Assembly: GCA_910577225.1 (NCBI GenBank)
Contig: CAJTMV010000020.1
Location: 4,061 to 68,060 of the forward strand
Direction of reading: 5' to 3'
DNA length: 64,000 nt
Origin: an uncultured Eubacterium sp.
GTDB lineage: Bacteria; Bacillota; Clostridia; Lachnospirales; Lachnospiraceae
Shown: one piece after another, positions 36,184-45,024 of the stretch
Layout of the letters: every line of letters starts with the position of its first letter
Position numbering within the stretch: the stretch's first letter is position 1
Notes under the pieces: model-generated
What the model was told of the DNA's origin: nothing
Seen by the model: only the letters and a program-made list of their open reading frames with translations
Database searches by the model: none
Made by a program: the position numbers and the translations under genes

Positions 36184-36960
36184 CTTCTGATTTCTCTTTT
36201 TCATCGCCTCCAGCTCCGAAAACACGACGTCGTTTACAACCTTAATATAAGTCCCCTTCATTCCGGACGAACGGGATTCTATAACGCCTGCGCTCTCGAA
36301 TTTGCGCAGCGCATTGACAATTACTGAGCGTGTAATTCCAACGCGATCCGCTACTTTACTGGCAACAAGAATACCTTCTGTTCCATTCAGTTCATCAAAA
36401 ATATGTATAATGGCTTCCAGTTCGGAAAACGACAGCGTACTGATCGCCGAGCGGACAATCTGTATCTTTCTTGTCTCTTCTTCGCTTTCTTCATTCACCG
36501 AACGCATCATCTCAAGCCCCACAACCGTAGTACCATATTCGCATAAAATAATATCGTCAATATCGTACGGATCATCGTTCCGATATACAAACAGCGTCCC
36601 AAGCCTCTCTCCTGCAATATCGATCGGCGTAATGATCGCTGCATATTTACGGATGTTATGTACAAAGCCCAGCGTCTCCAGATTTACATTTTCTTTTGTA
36701 GATAAAATCCCAAGCAGACGTTCGTTTAACATTGCGTCGATATGTTCGCCGACTTCATCCACGATCAGTTCGGAGATCTCCGGAATTCCGCTACAGCGAC
36801 TGGTTCCAAGTATCTTTCCTTTCTTGCTGATCACAAGAATGTTAGACATTAAAATATCCGTCATAACTTCACAGATATCGTTAAAAACAACTTTGGATGT
36901 ATGATTGTTATGAAGCAGTTTATTAATCTTTCTCGTTTTATCCAGCAGCTGAACACTCAT
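36175..36960 (-). CDS. codY: Global transcriptional regulator CodY
   Basis: A 261-residue protein with the N-terminal GAF ligand domain (branched-chain amino acids, GTP) and a C-terminal winged helix with the highly conserved ASKVADRVGITRSVIVNALR motif. It represses nitrogen, motility and sporulation genes when nutrients are plentiful. Its position just before flgB is the Bacillus order, though hslUV, xerC and trmFO, which lie between topA and codY there, are missing. Confidence 0.96.
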   Translation of the reverse strand: MSVQLLDKTRKINKLLHNNHTSKVVFNDICEVMTDILMSNILVISKKGKILGTSRCSGIPEISELIVDEVGEHIDAMLNERLLGILSTKENVNLETLGFVHNIRKYAAIITPIDIAGERLGTLFVYRNDDPYDIDDIILCEYGTTVVGLEMMRSVNEESEEETRKIQIVRSAISTLSFSELEAIIHIFDELNGTEGILVASKVADRVGITRSVIVNALRKFESAGVIESRSSGMKGTYIKVVNDVVFSELEAMKKRNQKGI

Positions 36961-37032
36961 ACCCTGACTGCACCTCCTTTTGTGTCGGCATGATAATGGG
37001 CATAACGAACCCCTTTTGCCCTATATTTAAAT

Positions 37033-37061
37033 ATAATAACATTTCATGTCTGATAATTCAA
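37033..37061 (-). promoter_or_regulatory. Sigma-A promoter of codY
   Basis: On the minus strand TTGAAT (37056-37061) and TATTAT (37033-37038) are 17 bp apart, giving a leader of about 65 nt with AGGAGGT before the codY start. Confidence 0.65.
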
Positions 37062-37085
37062 CTCATTTTAGCAGATTTCCATTAA

Positions 37086-37100
37086 AATTTTCTGAATTGT
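37086..37100 (+). promoter_or_regulatory. Candidate CodY box upstream of the codY promoter
   Basis: AATTTTCTGAATTGT matches the consensus AATTTTCWGAAAATT at 12 of 15 positions and lies 25 bp upstream of the codY -35. It suggests autoregulation of codY. A footprint would settle it. Confidence 0.45.
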
Positions 37101-37128
37101 TTGGAACAGTTGTACTTATTTTTGTAAA

Positions 37129-37157
37129 TGAAACAGCCTTCCGGATCACCGGAAGGC
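37129..37157 (-). terminator. Terminator after topA
   Basis: On the minus strand a 9-bp GC-rich stem GCCTTCCGG/CCGGAAGGC with a 4-nt loop is followed by TGTTTCATTT. It ends the comM-dprA-topA transcript about 25 bp after the topA stop. Confidence 0.8.
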
Positions 37158-37181
37158 CATTGTTCCAGGTATCCCTTTCTT

Positions 37182-39275
37182 TCATTCGTCTTTGTTCGTC
37201 TTGTCCTTACTTTCGCACATATACCCGCACTGCGCGTCTGCACAGACAATCTTGTTTCCTTTTTCTACCATATAGCCGCCGCACTTTGGACACTTTTGCG
37301 CATGTGGTTTTTGCCATGACATAAAATCACAATCATCCGGCCCCGCTTCACATCCGTAAAATCTCCTGCCTTTTTTCGTTTTGCGTATCACGATATCTTT
37401 CCCGCATTTCGGACAGGCAACGCCGATTTTTTCCAGATATGGTTTTGTATTCCTGCAGTCCGGAAATCCGGGACAGGCAAGAAATTTTCCGTGCGGTCCA
37501 TACTTAATCACCATATTCCGGCCGCATTCTTCACAGATCACGTCTGTAACCTCATCCGCGATCTTTACTTTCTCCAGCGTCTTTTCCGCTTTATCTACCG
37601 CCTCTTCCAGATCCGGATAAAAATTGCTTACGATCGCTTTCCAGCTGATATCTCCTTCTTCCACTTTGTCCAAAAGCATTTCCATATTCGCGGTAAATTC
37701 TTCGTCTACAATCGTAGAAAACGCTTCCTTCATAATCGTATTGACCGCTTCGCCAAGCTCGGTCAGATGCAGATTTTTATTTTCTTTCAATACGTAACGT
37801 CTGGCAAGCAGCGTCGTAATGGTAGGCGCATACGTGCTTGGACGGCCGATACCATGCTCTTCCAGCGCTTTGACAAGCGCAGCCTCCGTATAATGAGCCG
37901 GCGGCTGGGTAAAATGCTGCGCGCATTCCAGATCGGCAAGCGTCAGTTTTGACGAAGTATCGATCGATTTCAGCAGCATGTTATTTTCGCCTTTTTCATC
38001 GTCGTCGCTCATATATACAGACATAAAACCATCAAACGCCACTCTGGACGCAGACACCGTCAGACGATACTCGTCTGCACCGATTTTGACGCTGGTCGTC
38101 TCATATTTTGCCGCGCTCATACGACTTGCCGCAAATCGTTTCCAGATCAGCTGATACAGGCGAAACTGATCTCTGGATAACGATTCTTTTACATCCGTAG
38201 GCGTTCTGGCAATATCGGTTGGCCGGATCGCTTCGTGAGCGTCCTGAATCTTTCCGGATTTTTTCTTTTCTGTCGAAGCTGCCGCGATATAGGCTTCTCC
38301 GTAATTTTTTCCTATATAGTCTCTGGCCTGTGCGTCCGCCTCGTCGGATATACGTACCGAATCCGTTCTTAAATAGGTAATCAGACCAATCACGCCGGCT
38401 CCTTTGATCTCGACGCCTTCATAGAGCTGCTGCGCCAGACGCATCGTCTTTAACGTGGAAAAGTTTAAAACCTTGGACGCCTCCTGCTGTAGTGTGCTTG
38501 TCGTAAATGGAAACGGCGCTTTTTTCATGCGTTCGCTCTTTTTTACGTCCAGCACCTGATAATCCGCCTCTGACAGCTTCTTTGCAATCTCTTCGGCCTG
38601 CTGTTTGTTTTCTATTTTTAAACGTCCTTTTGCGGTCCCGTAAAATTTGGCGTCCAGCTTCTTTTTTTCTCCCGCGACATTTAACTGTGCCCCGATCGTC
38701 CAGTATTCCTCTGGTATAAAATCATCGATTTCTTTTTCCCGATCAGCGATAATCCGCAGCGCTACCGACTGTACGCGTCCGGCGCTTAATCCGCGTTTTA
38801 CTTTTTCCCAAAGCAGCGGACTGATCTTATATCCAACCATGCGGTCGAGCACACGCCTTGCCTGCTGTGCGTTTACAAGGTCCATATCGATTTCTCTTGG
38901 CTGTTTTAAAGACGCTTTTACCGCGTTTTTTGTAATTTCATTAAAGCTGATACGATATACTTCCTTTTTATCGTCCAGATTCAGCGCCTTTGACAAATGC
39001 CAGGATATCGCCTCGCCCTCCCGGTCCGGGTCCGTCGCCAGATAGACCCTGTCCGCCTTTTTCGCCTCTTTGCGCAGCTTTGCCAGAATATCTCCTTTTC
39101 CCCGAATCGTAATATATTTTGGTTCAAAATCATTTTCGAAATCGATTCCCATCTTACTCTTTGGCAGATCTCTGACATGTCCGTTCGACGCGGTAACCTC
39201 ATAATTTTTTCCCAGGAATTTTTTGATCGTCTTTACCTTTGCCGGTGATTCCACAATTACCAGATATTTTGCCAT
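37182..39275 (-). CDS. topA: DNA topoisomerase I
   Basis: The 697-residue type IA topoisomerase has the TOPRIM domain (LVIVESPAKVKTIKKFLG, ATDPDREGEAISWHL), the active-site Tyr in GLITYLRTDSVRIS and three C-terminal Cys4 zinc ribbons (CEECGRNMV, CPKCGKDIV, CPKCGGYMV). It relaxes negative supercoils. It follows dprA by 17 bp, as in Bacillus. Confidence 0.97.
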   Translation of the reverse strand: MAKYLVIVESPAKVKTIKKFLGKNYEVTASNGHVRDLPKSKMGIDFENDFEPKYITIRGKGDILAKLRKEAKKADRVYLATDPDREGEAISWHLSKALNLDDKKEVYRISFNEITKNAVKASLKQPREIDMDLVNAQQARRVLDRMVGYKISPLLWEKVKRGLSAGRVQSVALRIIADREKEIDDFIPEEYWTIGAQLNVAGEKKKLDAKFYGTAKGRLKIENKQQAEEIAKKLSEADYQVLDVKKSERMKKAPFPFTTSTLQQEASKVLNFSTLKTMRLAQQLYEGVEIKGAGVIGLITYLRTDSVRISDEADAQARDYIGKNYGEAYIAAASTEKKKSGKIQDAHEAIRPTDIARTPTDVKESLSRDQFRLYQLIWKRFAASRMSAAKYETTSVKIGADEYRLTVSASRVAFDGFMSVYMSDDDEKGENNMLLKSIDTSSKLTLADLECAQHFTQPPAHYTEAALVKALEEHGIGRPSTYAPTITTLLARRYVLKENKNLHLTELGEAVNTIMKEAFSTIVDEEFTANMEMLLDKVEEGDISWKAIVSNFYPDLEEAVDKAEKTLEKVKIADEVTDVICEECGRNMVIKYGPHGKFLACPGFPDCRNTKPYLEKIGVACPKCGKDIVIRKTKKGRRFYGCEAGPDDCDFMSWQKPHAQKCPKCGGYMVEKGNKIVCADAQCGYMCESKDKTNKDE

Positions 39276-39292
39276 GACTACTCCTCACCTAC

Positions 39293-40558
39293 TCATTTCG
39301 TAATTATTTTATAGTGATTTTTATAAACTTCCTCAATACGGTGCTTCTGCATCAGGGCCGCCAGTATCTGACTCAGTGTCTGTATGTCTAATTCCGTTTT
39401 CTCCAGTAAAGTTTCAAAACCCGTTGGCAAAAGACCAAGACAACCATACACCAACCGCTCGCCTTTTTCAAGAGAAAATTTCTGTAAATTGTCAAAAATT
39501 TCACAATTTCCCGTTTTCCAGTTCTGTTCCAGCCTGCCGTCTTTATCCAGAAAACTGGTTTGATATCCGATATTTGCTGCACTATTTTCCACTAAAACAT
39601 TCTGGCTTTCACAATAATTTTTAGTACTTTTCACGATTTTTTCCTGTTTGTTACCGTTCGTTTCCATTCTGCTGACAATTTCCTTTTTGCGAACTGCCTG
39701 TAAAGAGAGTTCTGCCAGACAATCTTCGACAGATAAGATCACGCCTGCCCCCTGCGCAATCAGACGATTGCATCCATAGCTTAGCGCATCTGTAACGCGG
39801 CCCGGAAGCGCGTAAACGTCTCTGCCCTGCTCCAGCGCAAAATCTGCCGTAATCAAAGAACCGCTCTTTTCCTTTGCTTCTATTATAAGTACTACATCTG
39901 ACAACGCACTGACCAGCCGGTTTCTCTGTGGAAAATAAGCCGGCAGAGGCTTTGTCCCCAGCGGATATTCGCCAAGCATTCCTCCATGCTGCGCAATCTC
40001 ATAATACAGCTGTCTGTGGTAATTTGGATAACAGATATCCACGCCGCATCCAAACACTGCATAGGTCCTGCCGCCCATATCCAGCGCGCCCCGATGTCCT
40101 GCCGCGTCGATCCCTCTTGCCATGCCGCTCACAACCGCCACATCGTGAGCCGCCAGCTCTCTTGCCAGTTCTCTTGCCATTGTCCGGCCGTATTCCGAAC
40201 ACATTCTGGCGCCGGCGATCGCTACCCGATATTCTTCGTGCACCGGCAGACTGCCGCGATAAAAAATTCCATAAGGAGCATCTGCAAGCTCCCGAAACTG
40301 TATCGGATATTCCTCCTGCTCCTGACTGACAAACCGGACGCCGGACTGCGTCAGCTCCTGCCATCTGCGTTCCATATCCCACGTTTTTTTTGATTCTATG
40401 ATCCGCATCGCATCCTTATGCATAAGTCCCGGAATTTTTTCCAATTCGGTACTGCTTAGCTGGTACACCTCTTTTGCATTTGTGCAGACGGAAAAAAGAC
40501 GTTTCCTGACCCGGCTGGTACAGCCCTTGACACAATGCAGCCAGTACGCATATTTCAT
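39293..40558 (-). CDS. dprA: DNA-processing protein DprA
   Basis: A 421-residue protein with the Rossmann-fold DprA core (VAIAGARMCSEYG, VSGMARGIDAAGHRGAL, PAYFPQRNRLVSALSD) and a C-terminal winged-helix-like tail. It loads RecA on incoming single-stranded DNA in transformation. I chose MKYAYWL at 40558, 7 bp after the comM stop; a longer frame would overlap comM. The stretch between core and tail (about 310-380) is poorly conserved. Confidence 0.93.
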   Translation of the reverse strand: MKYAYWLHCVKGCTSRVRKRLFSVCTNAKEVYQLSSTELEKIPGLMHKDAMRIIESKKTWDMERRWQELTQSGVRFVSQEQEEYPIQFRELADAPYGIFYRGSLPVHEEYRVAIAGARMCSEYGRTMARELARELAAHDVAVVSGMARGIDAAGHRGALDMGGRTYAVFGCGVDICYPNYHRQLYYEIAQHGGMLGEYPLGTKPLPAYFPQRNRLVSALSDVVLIIEAKEKSGSLITADFALEQGRDVYALPGRVTDALSYGCNRLIAQGAGVILSVEDCLAELSLQAVRKKEIVSRMETNGNKQEKIVKSTKNYCESQNVLVENSAANIGYQTSFLDKDGRLEQNWKTGNCEIFDNLQKFSLEKGERLVYGCLGLLPTGFETLLEKTELDIQTLSQILAALMQKHRIEEVYKNHYKIITK

Positions 40559-40565
40559 CGTCTGC

Positions 40566-42122
40566 TCACCGCCTTTCCCAATACCTGCGATCCAGACTGC
40601 GGTAGCAGAACGCTTCGGCAAGATGGCTGACCGTCACCGGCATACTATTGGAAAGATCCGCGATCGTGCGTGCCACGCGCAATATTTTATGGTAAGCGCG
40701 CGCCGTCAGGCCAGACTGCCGGTACATATTTTTCAGATAGCTTTCTTCTTTTTGGGTAAGCATACAAATTTGTTCCAGTCTGTCCGCCGAAATCTGACTG
40801 TTAAAATAAACGCCGCTTCCTGCATAGCGTTCCTTTTGTATCTGCCATGCTTTGCAGACTCTTTCACGTATCTGTGCGGAACTTTCGTTTTGTGTTTTGC
40901 ACGTTAGCTCTGTAAAGGTCAGCGGCGACGTTTCCACGCAGATATCGATCCGGTCCAATAACGGCTGGCTGATTCTTCCAAGGTAACGGTCGATGGCGTT
41001 TTGCGTACAGGTACACCGGTTCATATCGGGATAGGCTCCGCAGGGACATGGATTTGTCGCGGCCACAAGCATGAAATCTGCCGGATAGCTGCAGCTTCCA
41101 TGCAGTCTTACGATCTGTATGTGTTTATCTTCCAGCGGCTGACGCAATAATTCCAGCGTGGATTTTTGAAACTCTGCCAGCTCGTCCAGAAATAATACGC
41201 CTTTATGCGCCAGTGAAATTTCCCCCGGCTTTGGCAGCGTACCGCCTCCTGTAAGTCCCTGCGGCGTAATCGTATGATGCGGACTGCGAAACGGACGCCG
41301 GCGCATATTGTCATAATCATGCAGCAGCATTCCGCTGACGCTGTAAATTCTGGCCAGTTCCAGCTGTTCTTCCCGACACATCGGCGGCAGTATGGTTGGG
41401 ATTCTCTGTGCAATCATTGTCTTTCCGGCTCCCGGCGGGCCGATCATCAGCAGGTTGTGCATACCTGCCGCCGCTACCTCGCTGGCCCGCCGTACCAGAC
41501 GCTGACCGTGGATCTGGGAAAAATCCGGCTCTTTTGCGTTTTTTCTTTTTTTGTCCTGTCCGGATGGAGCTTCCGCCGCAGAATCTGACGTATGCTGCGC
41601 GGTCTGATCTGTATTTCCGTTTAAAACAGCAATCATTTCTGATATGCTTTTTACTGCTATAATATGAATGTTCTGAATCAGATATGCTTCCTGACGGTTT
41701 TCATATGGTACCATACATTGCGTAAACCCATGCTCGTCCGCCTGCGCCACGATCGGAAGAATCCCCTCCACCGGCTGCACCCTGCCGCTTAAACCAATTT
41801 CGCCGACAATCAGCATCGACGTCAGCCGTTCGGACGGTACAATCCCAAGCGCCGCCAGAATCGCTGCCGCAACCGGAAGATCGAAGGCAGAGCCTGTTTT
41901 TTTTATATTTGCCGGAGACAGGTTCACGGTAATCCGTTTGGCCGGAAGATAATACCCGCTGTTACGCAAAGCCGCACGTACACGTTCTCTGGCTTCTTTT
42001 ACCTCTGAAGCCAGAAATCCTACCATCTCAAACATCGGCATACCATCGCTGACATCCGCCTCCACCTGCACCGGCAGACTGTTGATCCCGCGGATAATCG
42101 CAGTTGATACTATACTATACAA
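40566..42122 (-). CDS. comM: ComM/YifB-type Mg-chelatase-like AAA+ ATPase
   Basis: A 518-residue protein with an N-terminal Lon-like domain (GFLASEVKEARERVRAALRN), an AAA+ core with Walker A IGPPGAGKTMIAQRIP and Walker B GVLFLDELAEF, and a C-terminal Mg-chelatase helical domain. ComM is a hexameric helicase that speeds branch migration in transformation. The start is TTG at 42122 (LYSIVSTAIIRG), six bases after AGGAGG; an in-frame ATG further upstream would add unconserved residues. Confidence 0.92.
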   Translation of the reverse strand: MYSIVSTAIIRGINSLPVQVEADVSDGMPMFEMVGFLASEVKEARERVRAALRNSGYYLPAKRITVNLSPANIKKTGSAFDLPVAAAILAALGIVPSERLTSMLIVGEIGLSGRVQPVEGILPIVAQADEHGFTQCMVPYENRQEAYLIQNIHIIAVKSISEMIAVLNGNTDQTAQHTSDSAAEAPSGQDKKRKNAKEPDFSQIHGQRLVRRASEVAAAGMHNLLMIGPPGAGKTMIAQRIPTILPPMCREEQLELARIYSVSGMLLHDYDNMRRRPFRSPHHTITPQGLTGGGTLPKPGEISLAHKGVLFLDELAEFQKSTLELLRQPLEDKHIQIVRLHGSCSYPADFMLVAATNPCPCGAYPDMNRCTCTQNAIDRYLGRISQPLLDRIDICVETSPLTFTELTCKTQNESSAQIRERVCKAWQIQKERYAGSGVYFNSQISADRLEQICMLTQKEESYLKNMYRQSGLTARAYHKILRVARTIADLSNSMPVTVSHLAEAFCYRSLDRRYWERR

Positions 42123-42240
42123 TAAATTCCTCCTGTTCGGTAATACCATCGTATGGGAAATGTCTGGAACGTACCTCGTCCGGGAAGAGACGGGCATCGA
42201 TTCATCGGATAAGATGTAACAGATAAAAAAGATATGTTTT

Positions 42241-42269
42241 ATTTTAACACAGATTCTTTGTACTGTGAA
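42241..42269 (-). promoter_or_regulatory. Sigma-A promoter of comM-dprA-topA
   Basis: On the minus strand TTCACA (42264-42269) and TAAAAT (42241-42246), each five of six to consensus, are 17 bp apart, about 115 bp upstream of the TTG start of comM. Confidence 0.6.
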
Positions 42270-42303
42270 GGGGTAAATTATATTTCCGGTCTGCAGCATC
42301 TTT

Positions 42304-42346
42304 GCAAAAGTAACCGTTCCAATAACCATGAAACGGTTACTTTTGC
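42304..42346 (-). terminator. Long hairpin terminator after the AAA/PD-(D/E)XK gene
   Basis: A 15-bp perfect stem (GCAAAAGTAACCGTT and its complement) with a 13-nt loop starts 4 bp after the gene's stop. Both strands end the stem in an A/T-rich segment, so it may act in both directions. Confidence 0.7.
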
Positions 42347-42349
42347 AAG

Positions 42350-44038
42350 TCAGCTTTTTATAAATACTTCTTTTCCTTCAAACGCAAACGCATATTTTCG
42401 GATTCGGCTGTCTGAGATTCCCCGATTTTTCAAAGCCTCCTCATATCGCTGTTCCTCAATCTGTCTCAGCGCGGCATCGGCAGTATCCTCCAGCGATTTC
42501 TCTTCTCCCGGATCCCTGACCTTAAATTCCATGATTACCGCATTGGCCATTTCGTTCTTCGGCTCCATCATCACATCATATCTTCCAAAACCAGACTCCC
42601 GGTTGGATGTAATCAGGTAACGATCCGCCAGCTCCACAGACAGTCCCAGCACAAACCCATGATAAAAACGCTCCGGCTGCGTCTCCATCGAGGGTTTTCT
42701 TCCGCTGTCAAAATAACTAAATGTGGCCAGGGCAACACGGTTCATGTAAGCGTTCATGGACTTTACGTCATCCTGCAGCAATGCCTTAATAAAGCCGTTA
42801 TAAACCGTCCCCGTACTGGAAAACCATTTTCTTATCATCTTTTGATACATAACATGCACTTCTTTATTTGTCAAAGCAAGTTCATACAAATCTGCTCCTG
42901 TATCCTCATTGAACACGTAGCTCTCTGCCTTCAAATATCCACTGGCCAGAAACAGGCTCCAGATTGCGTTTTCATCAACGTCCAATTGATTAAAAATGAT
43001 CTGCTCGTCGATTTCTTTGTAGAGATGTTTCCCTTTCAGCAGATTTTCCATAGAAATTTTTATCTCCGCGCTTCCCTCCCGAATCAGCTTATCAACCAGT
43101 CCATTGCTGCTGGTGTTGACCCAGTAAGTGGAAAGCCGTCCTGTTTTCAGATAATTGATAATGGACCAGGGATTGTAGATGTCCCTGCATTTGCCAAAAG
43201 TAAAACCGTCGTACCATCTTTTAACGTCCGTGCGCCTGTCCTGCATTCCATACTCGTTCAATGCAGAAAACACCTCTTCCTCCGTAAAGCCAAAGCAATC
43301 CGCATACATCCCGGATGTGGATGTCACAACGGTCAGATGATTCAGGTCCGAAAAAACAGATTCCTTACTTACCCTTGTAATTCCTGTCATTACCGCCCTC
43401 TCCAGACAGGGATTCGTCTTGAATGTAGAATTGAACAGTCCTCTTATAAATTCCACCATTTCATCCCAATAGCCATACACCCAGGCTTCCTGGAGAGGCG
43501 TATCGTATTCGTCCAGCAGGATGACGACTTTTTTCCCATAATAACCGGATAAATAACCGGATAGATTTTTGAGAGAATACGCAGCCTCAGAATCCGTCAT
43601 TTCTCCAAAAATCTTACGGAAACGTTCTGGTTCCCCTTCTTTCAGGCTGCCTCCCGTCAGCAGGAAATCATACCTGCGATACGCTTCTTCGATAAGCATA
43701 CAAATCTTTTCTCTTGCCAGAGCAAAGGTATTTGCCTTTACATCTGCAAAACTTAAGAAGATTACAGGTACACTTCCCTGCAGTTTACGATATCTCTCAT
43801 TCTTCCATATGGACAGACCTTCAAACACCTCTCCCTGCCCGGCATATTGTACAGATAAGAATCGCTCCAGCATACGCAGATTCAGGGTCTTTCCAAATCT
43901 GCGGGGACGGGTGATCAGCGTCACATCGTCTCTGTTTTCCCACCACTGTCTGATAAAATCGGTTTTGTCAATATAAAAGCAGTTTTCCATTATGAGCTTT
44001 TCAAAGCTCTGAATCCCTATTCCCACGGTTCTTGCCAC
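42350..44038 (-). CDS. AAA-ATPase/PD-(D/E)XK nuclease-like protein
   Basis: The 562-residue protein has an N-terminal AAA-ATPase-like domain (Walker A-like TRPRRFGKTLN, Walker B VVILLDEYDTPLQ) and a C-terminal PD-(D/E)XK nuclease domain with Asp in GFGRYDVMMEP and the E-x-K in VIMEFKVRD. This family is common and multi-copy in gut Clostridia and Bacteroidetes; its role is unknown. The start is GTG at 44038, 10 nt after GGAGG. A second, damaged copy is at 57.0-58.7 kb. Confidence 0.85.
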   Translation of the reverse strand: MARTVGIGIQSFEKLIMENCFYIDKTDFIRQWWENRDDVTLITRPRRFGKTLNLRMLERFLSVQYAGQGEVFEGLSIWKNERYRKLQGSVPVIFLSFADVKANTFALAREKICMLIEEAYRRYDFLLTGGSLKEGEPERFRKIFGEMTDSEAAYSLKNLSGYLSGYYGKKVVILLDEYDTPLQEAWVYGYWDEMVEFIRGLFNSTFKTNPCLERAVMTGITRVSKESVFSDLNHLTVVTSTSGMYADCFGFTEEEVFSALNEYGMQDRRTDVKRWYDGFTFGKCRDIYNPWSIINYLKTGRLSTYWVNTSSNGLVDKLIREGSAEIKISMENLLKGKHLYKEIDEQIIFNQLDVDENAIWSLFLASGYLKAESYVFNEDTGADLYELALTNKEVHVMYQKMIRKWFSSTGTVYNGFIKALLQDDVKSMNAYMNRVALATFSYFDSGRKPSMETQPERFYHGFVLGLSVELADRYLITSNRESGFGRYDVMMEPKNEMANAVIMEFKVRDPGEEKSLEDTADAALRQIEEQRYEEALKNRGISDSRIRKYAFAFEGKEVFIKS

Positions 44039-44222
44039 AGTAATATTTCCTCCATTCCAGATATCCGTATGTTTCTATATCCTGCCTGAGCTCTCATCCA
44101 GCTGCTCCGGTACCGTTACAGCCCGCACCATATAGTTCGTCTGCGTATCCATAATTATACATGCTCCCCAAATAACTCACAAGAAAATTTCAAAAATTCC
44201 CCGAATATTTATTCCTGTGATC
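44039..44222. other. Gap between the sigma factor and the AAA/nuclease gene
   Basis: About 180 bp contain the GGAGG of the downstream gene and nothing else that I recognise apart from the sigma-factor terminator at their edge. Confidence 0.4.
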
Positions 44223-44266
44223 AAAAAAGGGACAAATCAGACTGGCGCCCGACGGCCAGGCTGATT
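44223..44266 (-). terminator. Terminator after the SigK-like gene
   Basis: On the minus strand AATCAG-CTGGC pairs with GCCAG-CTGATT around a GC-rich loop, followed by CCCTTTTTT. It lies about 40 bp after the sigma factor stop. Confidence 0.75.
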
Positions 44267-44303
44267 CCTCCCGCTTTTTGGAACTTCCTGTGTTTACGCA
44301 GAT

Positions 44304-44939
44304 TCATCCTTCCTCAAACTTCTCCCGCAGCTTCCCCAGGGCTTTCTTCTCGATCCTCGATACATAAGATCTTGAAATACCCAGACGATTTGCAATCTGT
44401 TTTTGCGTCACTGGCTTATCTTCCGTCAGTCCATAGCGCAGCATAATAATTTCCTGTTCCCGTTCTGTCAGTATATCGGGCAGAATCTTTCTCAGATACC
44501 GGATTTTACTGTTTTTATCCATAATTTCGACAACATCCGGCTCGTCGCTCTCAATAATGTCCATAAAATTAATCTGATTTCCTTCTTTATCTGTCCCAAT
44601 CGGCTCATAAATAGATATTTCCCTTGACACTTTGCGCAGATTCCGCAAATGCATAAGCAGTTCATTGTCAATGCACCTTGCTGCATAGGTTGACAATCTG
44701 GAGCCTTTTTCCGGCTGAAAGGTCATAACCGCCTTAATCAGTCCAATCGTACCAATGGAAATCATTTCCTCCATATCCTCGTCGGTATTCTGATATTTTT
44801 TCACGATGTGCGCCACCAGCCTCATATTACGAACGATCAGCGTATTTCGGGCCTCAAGGCTTCCTCCCTGCATTTCTTCTAAAACTTTTCTCTCCTCCTG
44901 TATACCCAAAGGCGGCAAAAAAGTCTTCAAAACCCACAC
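44304..44939 (-). CDS. sigK: Sporulation sigma factor of the SigK type, without a pro-sequence
   Basis: The 211-residue sigma factor matches SigK best: RNMRLVAHIVKKYQNTDEDM, SIGTIGLIKAVMTFQPEKGS, TYAARCIDNELLMHLRNLR and the region-4 helix NRLGISRSYVSRIEKKALGK. SigK acts late in the mother cell and drives coat genes. The hydrophobic pro-peptide of Bacillus SigK is missing, as in Clostridioides difficile, and the gene is not split. Start could be GTG at 44939 or TTG at 44930, the latter with GAGGTG upstream. A SigE-type paralog is possible but less likely. Confidence 0.8.
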   Translation of the reverse strand: MWVLKTFLPPLGIQEERKVLEEMQGGSLEARNTLIVRNMRLVAHIVKKYQNTDEDMEEMISIGTIGLIKAVMTFQPEKGSRLSTYAARCIDNELLMHLRNLRKVSREISIYEPIGTDKEGNQINFMDIIESDEPDVVEIMDKNSKIRYLRKILPDILTEREQEIIMLRYGLTEDKPVTQKQIANRLGISRSYVSRIEKKALGKLREKFEEG

Positions 44940-45011
44940 CTCAAAGCCACTTTCTTATATTCTATGACAGCGGATACTGCTTCGTGCCTTTCCAATTTTC
45001 ATATTTTGTTG

Positions 45012-45017
45012 TATAAT
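45012..45017 (+). promoter_or_regulatory. -10 element of the rluA-type gene, placed for a leaderless mRNA
   Basis: TATAAT ends 7 bases before the ATG at 45025, with TTTCCA (44989-44994) as a 17-bp-spaced -35. Transcription would then start at or next to the ATG. No Shine-Dalgarno sequence is visible upstream. Confidence 0.5.
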
Positions 45018-45024
45018 TGTATTT

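Noticed and set aside
44964..44971. CATAGAAT upstream of the sigK-like gene as a sigma-E -10
   Set aside because: The -10 fits, but no sigma-E-like -35 lies at the right distance, so I did not list it.
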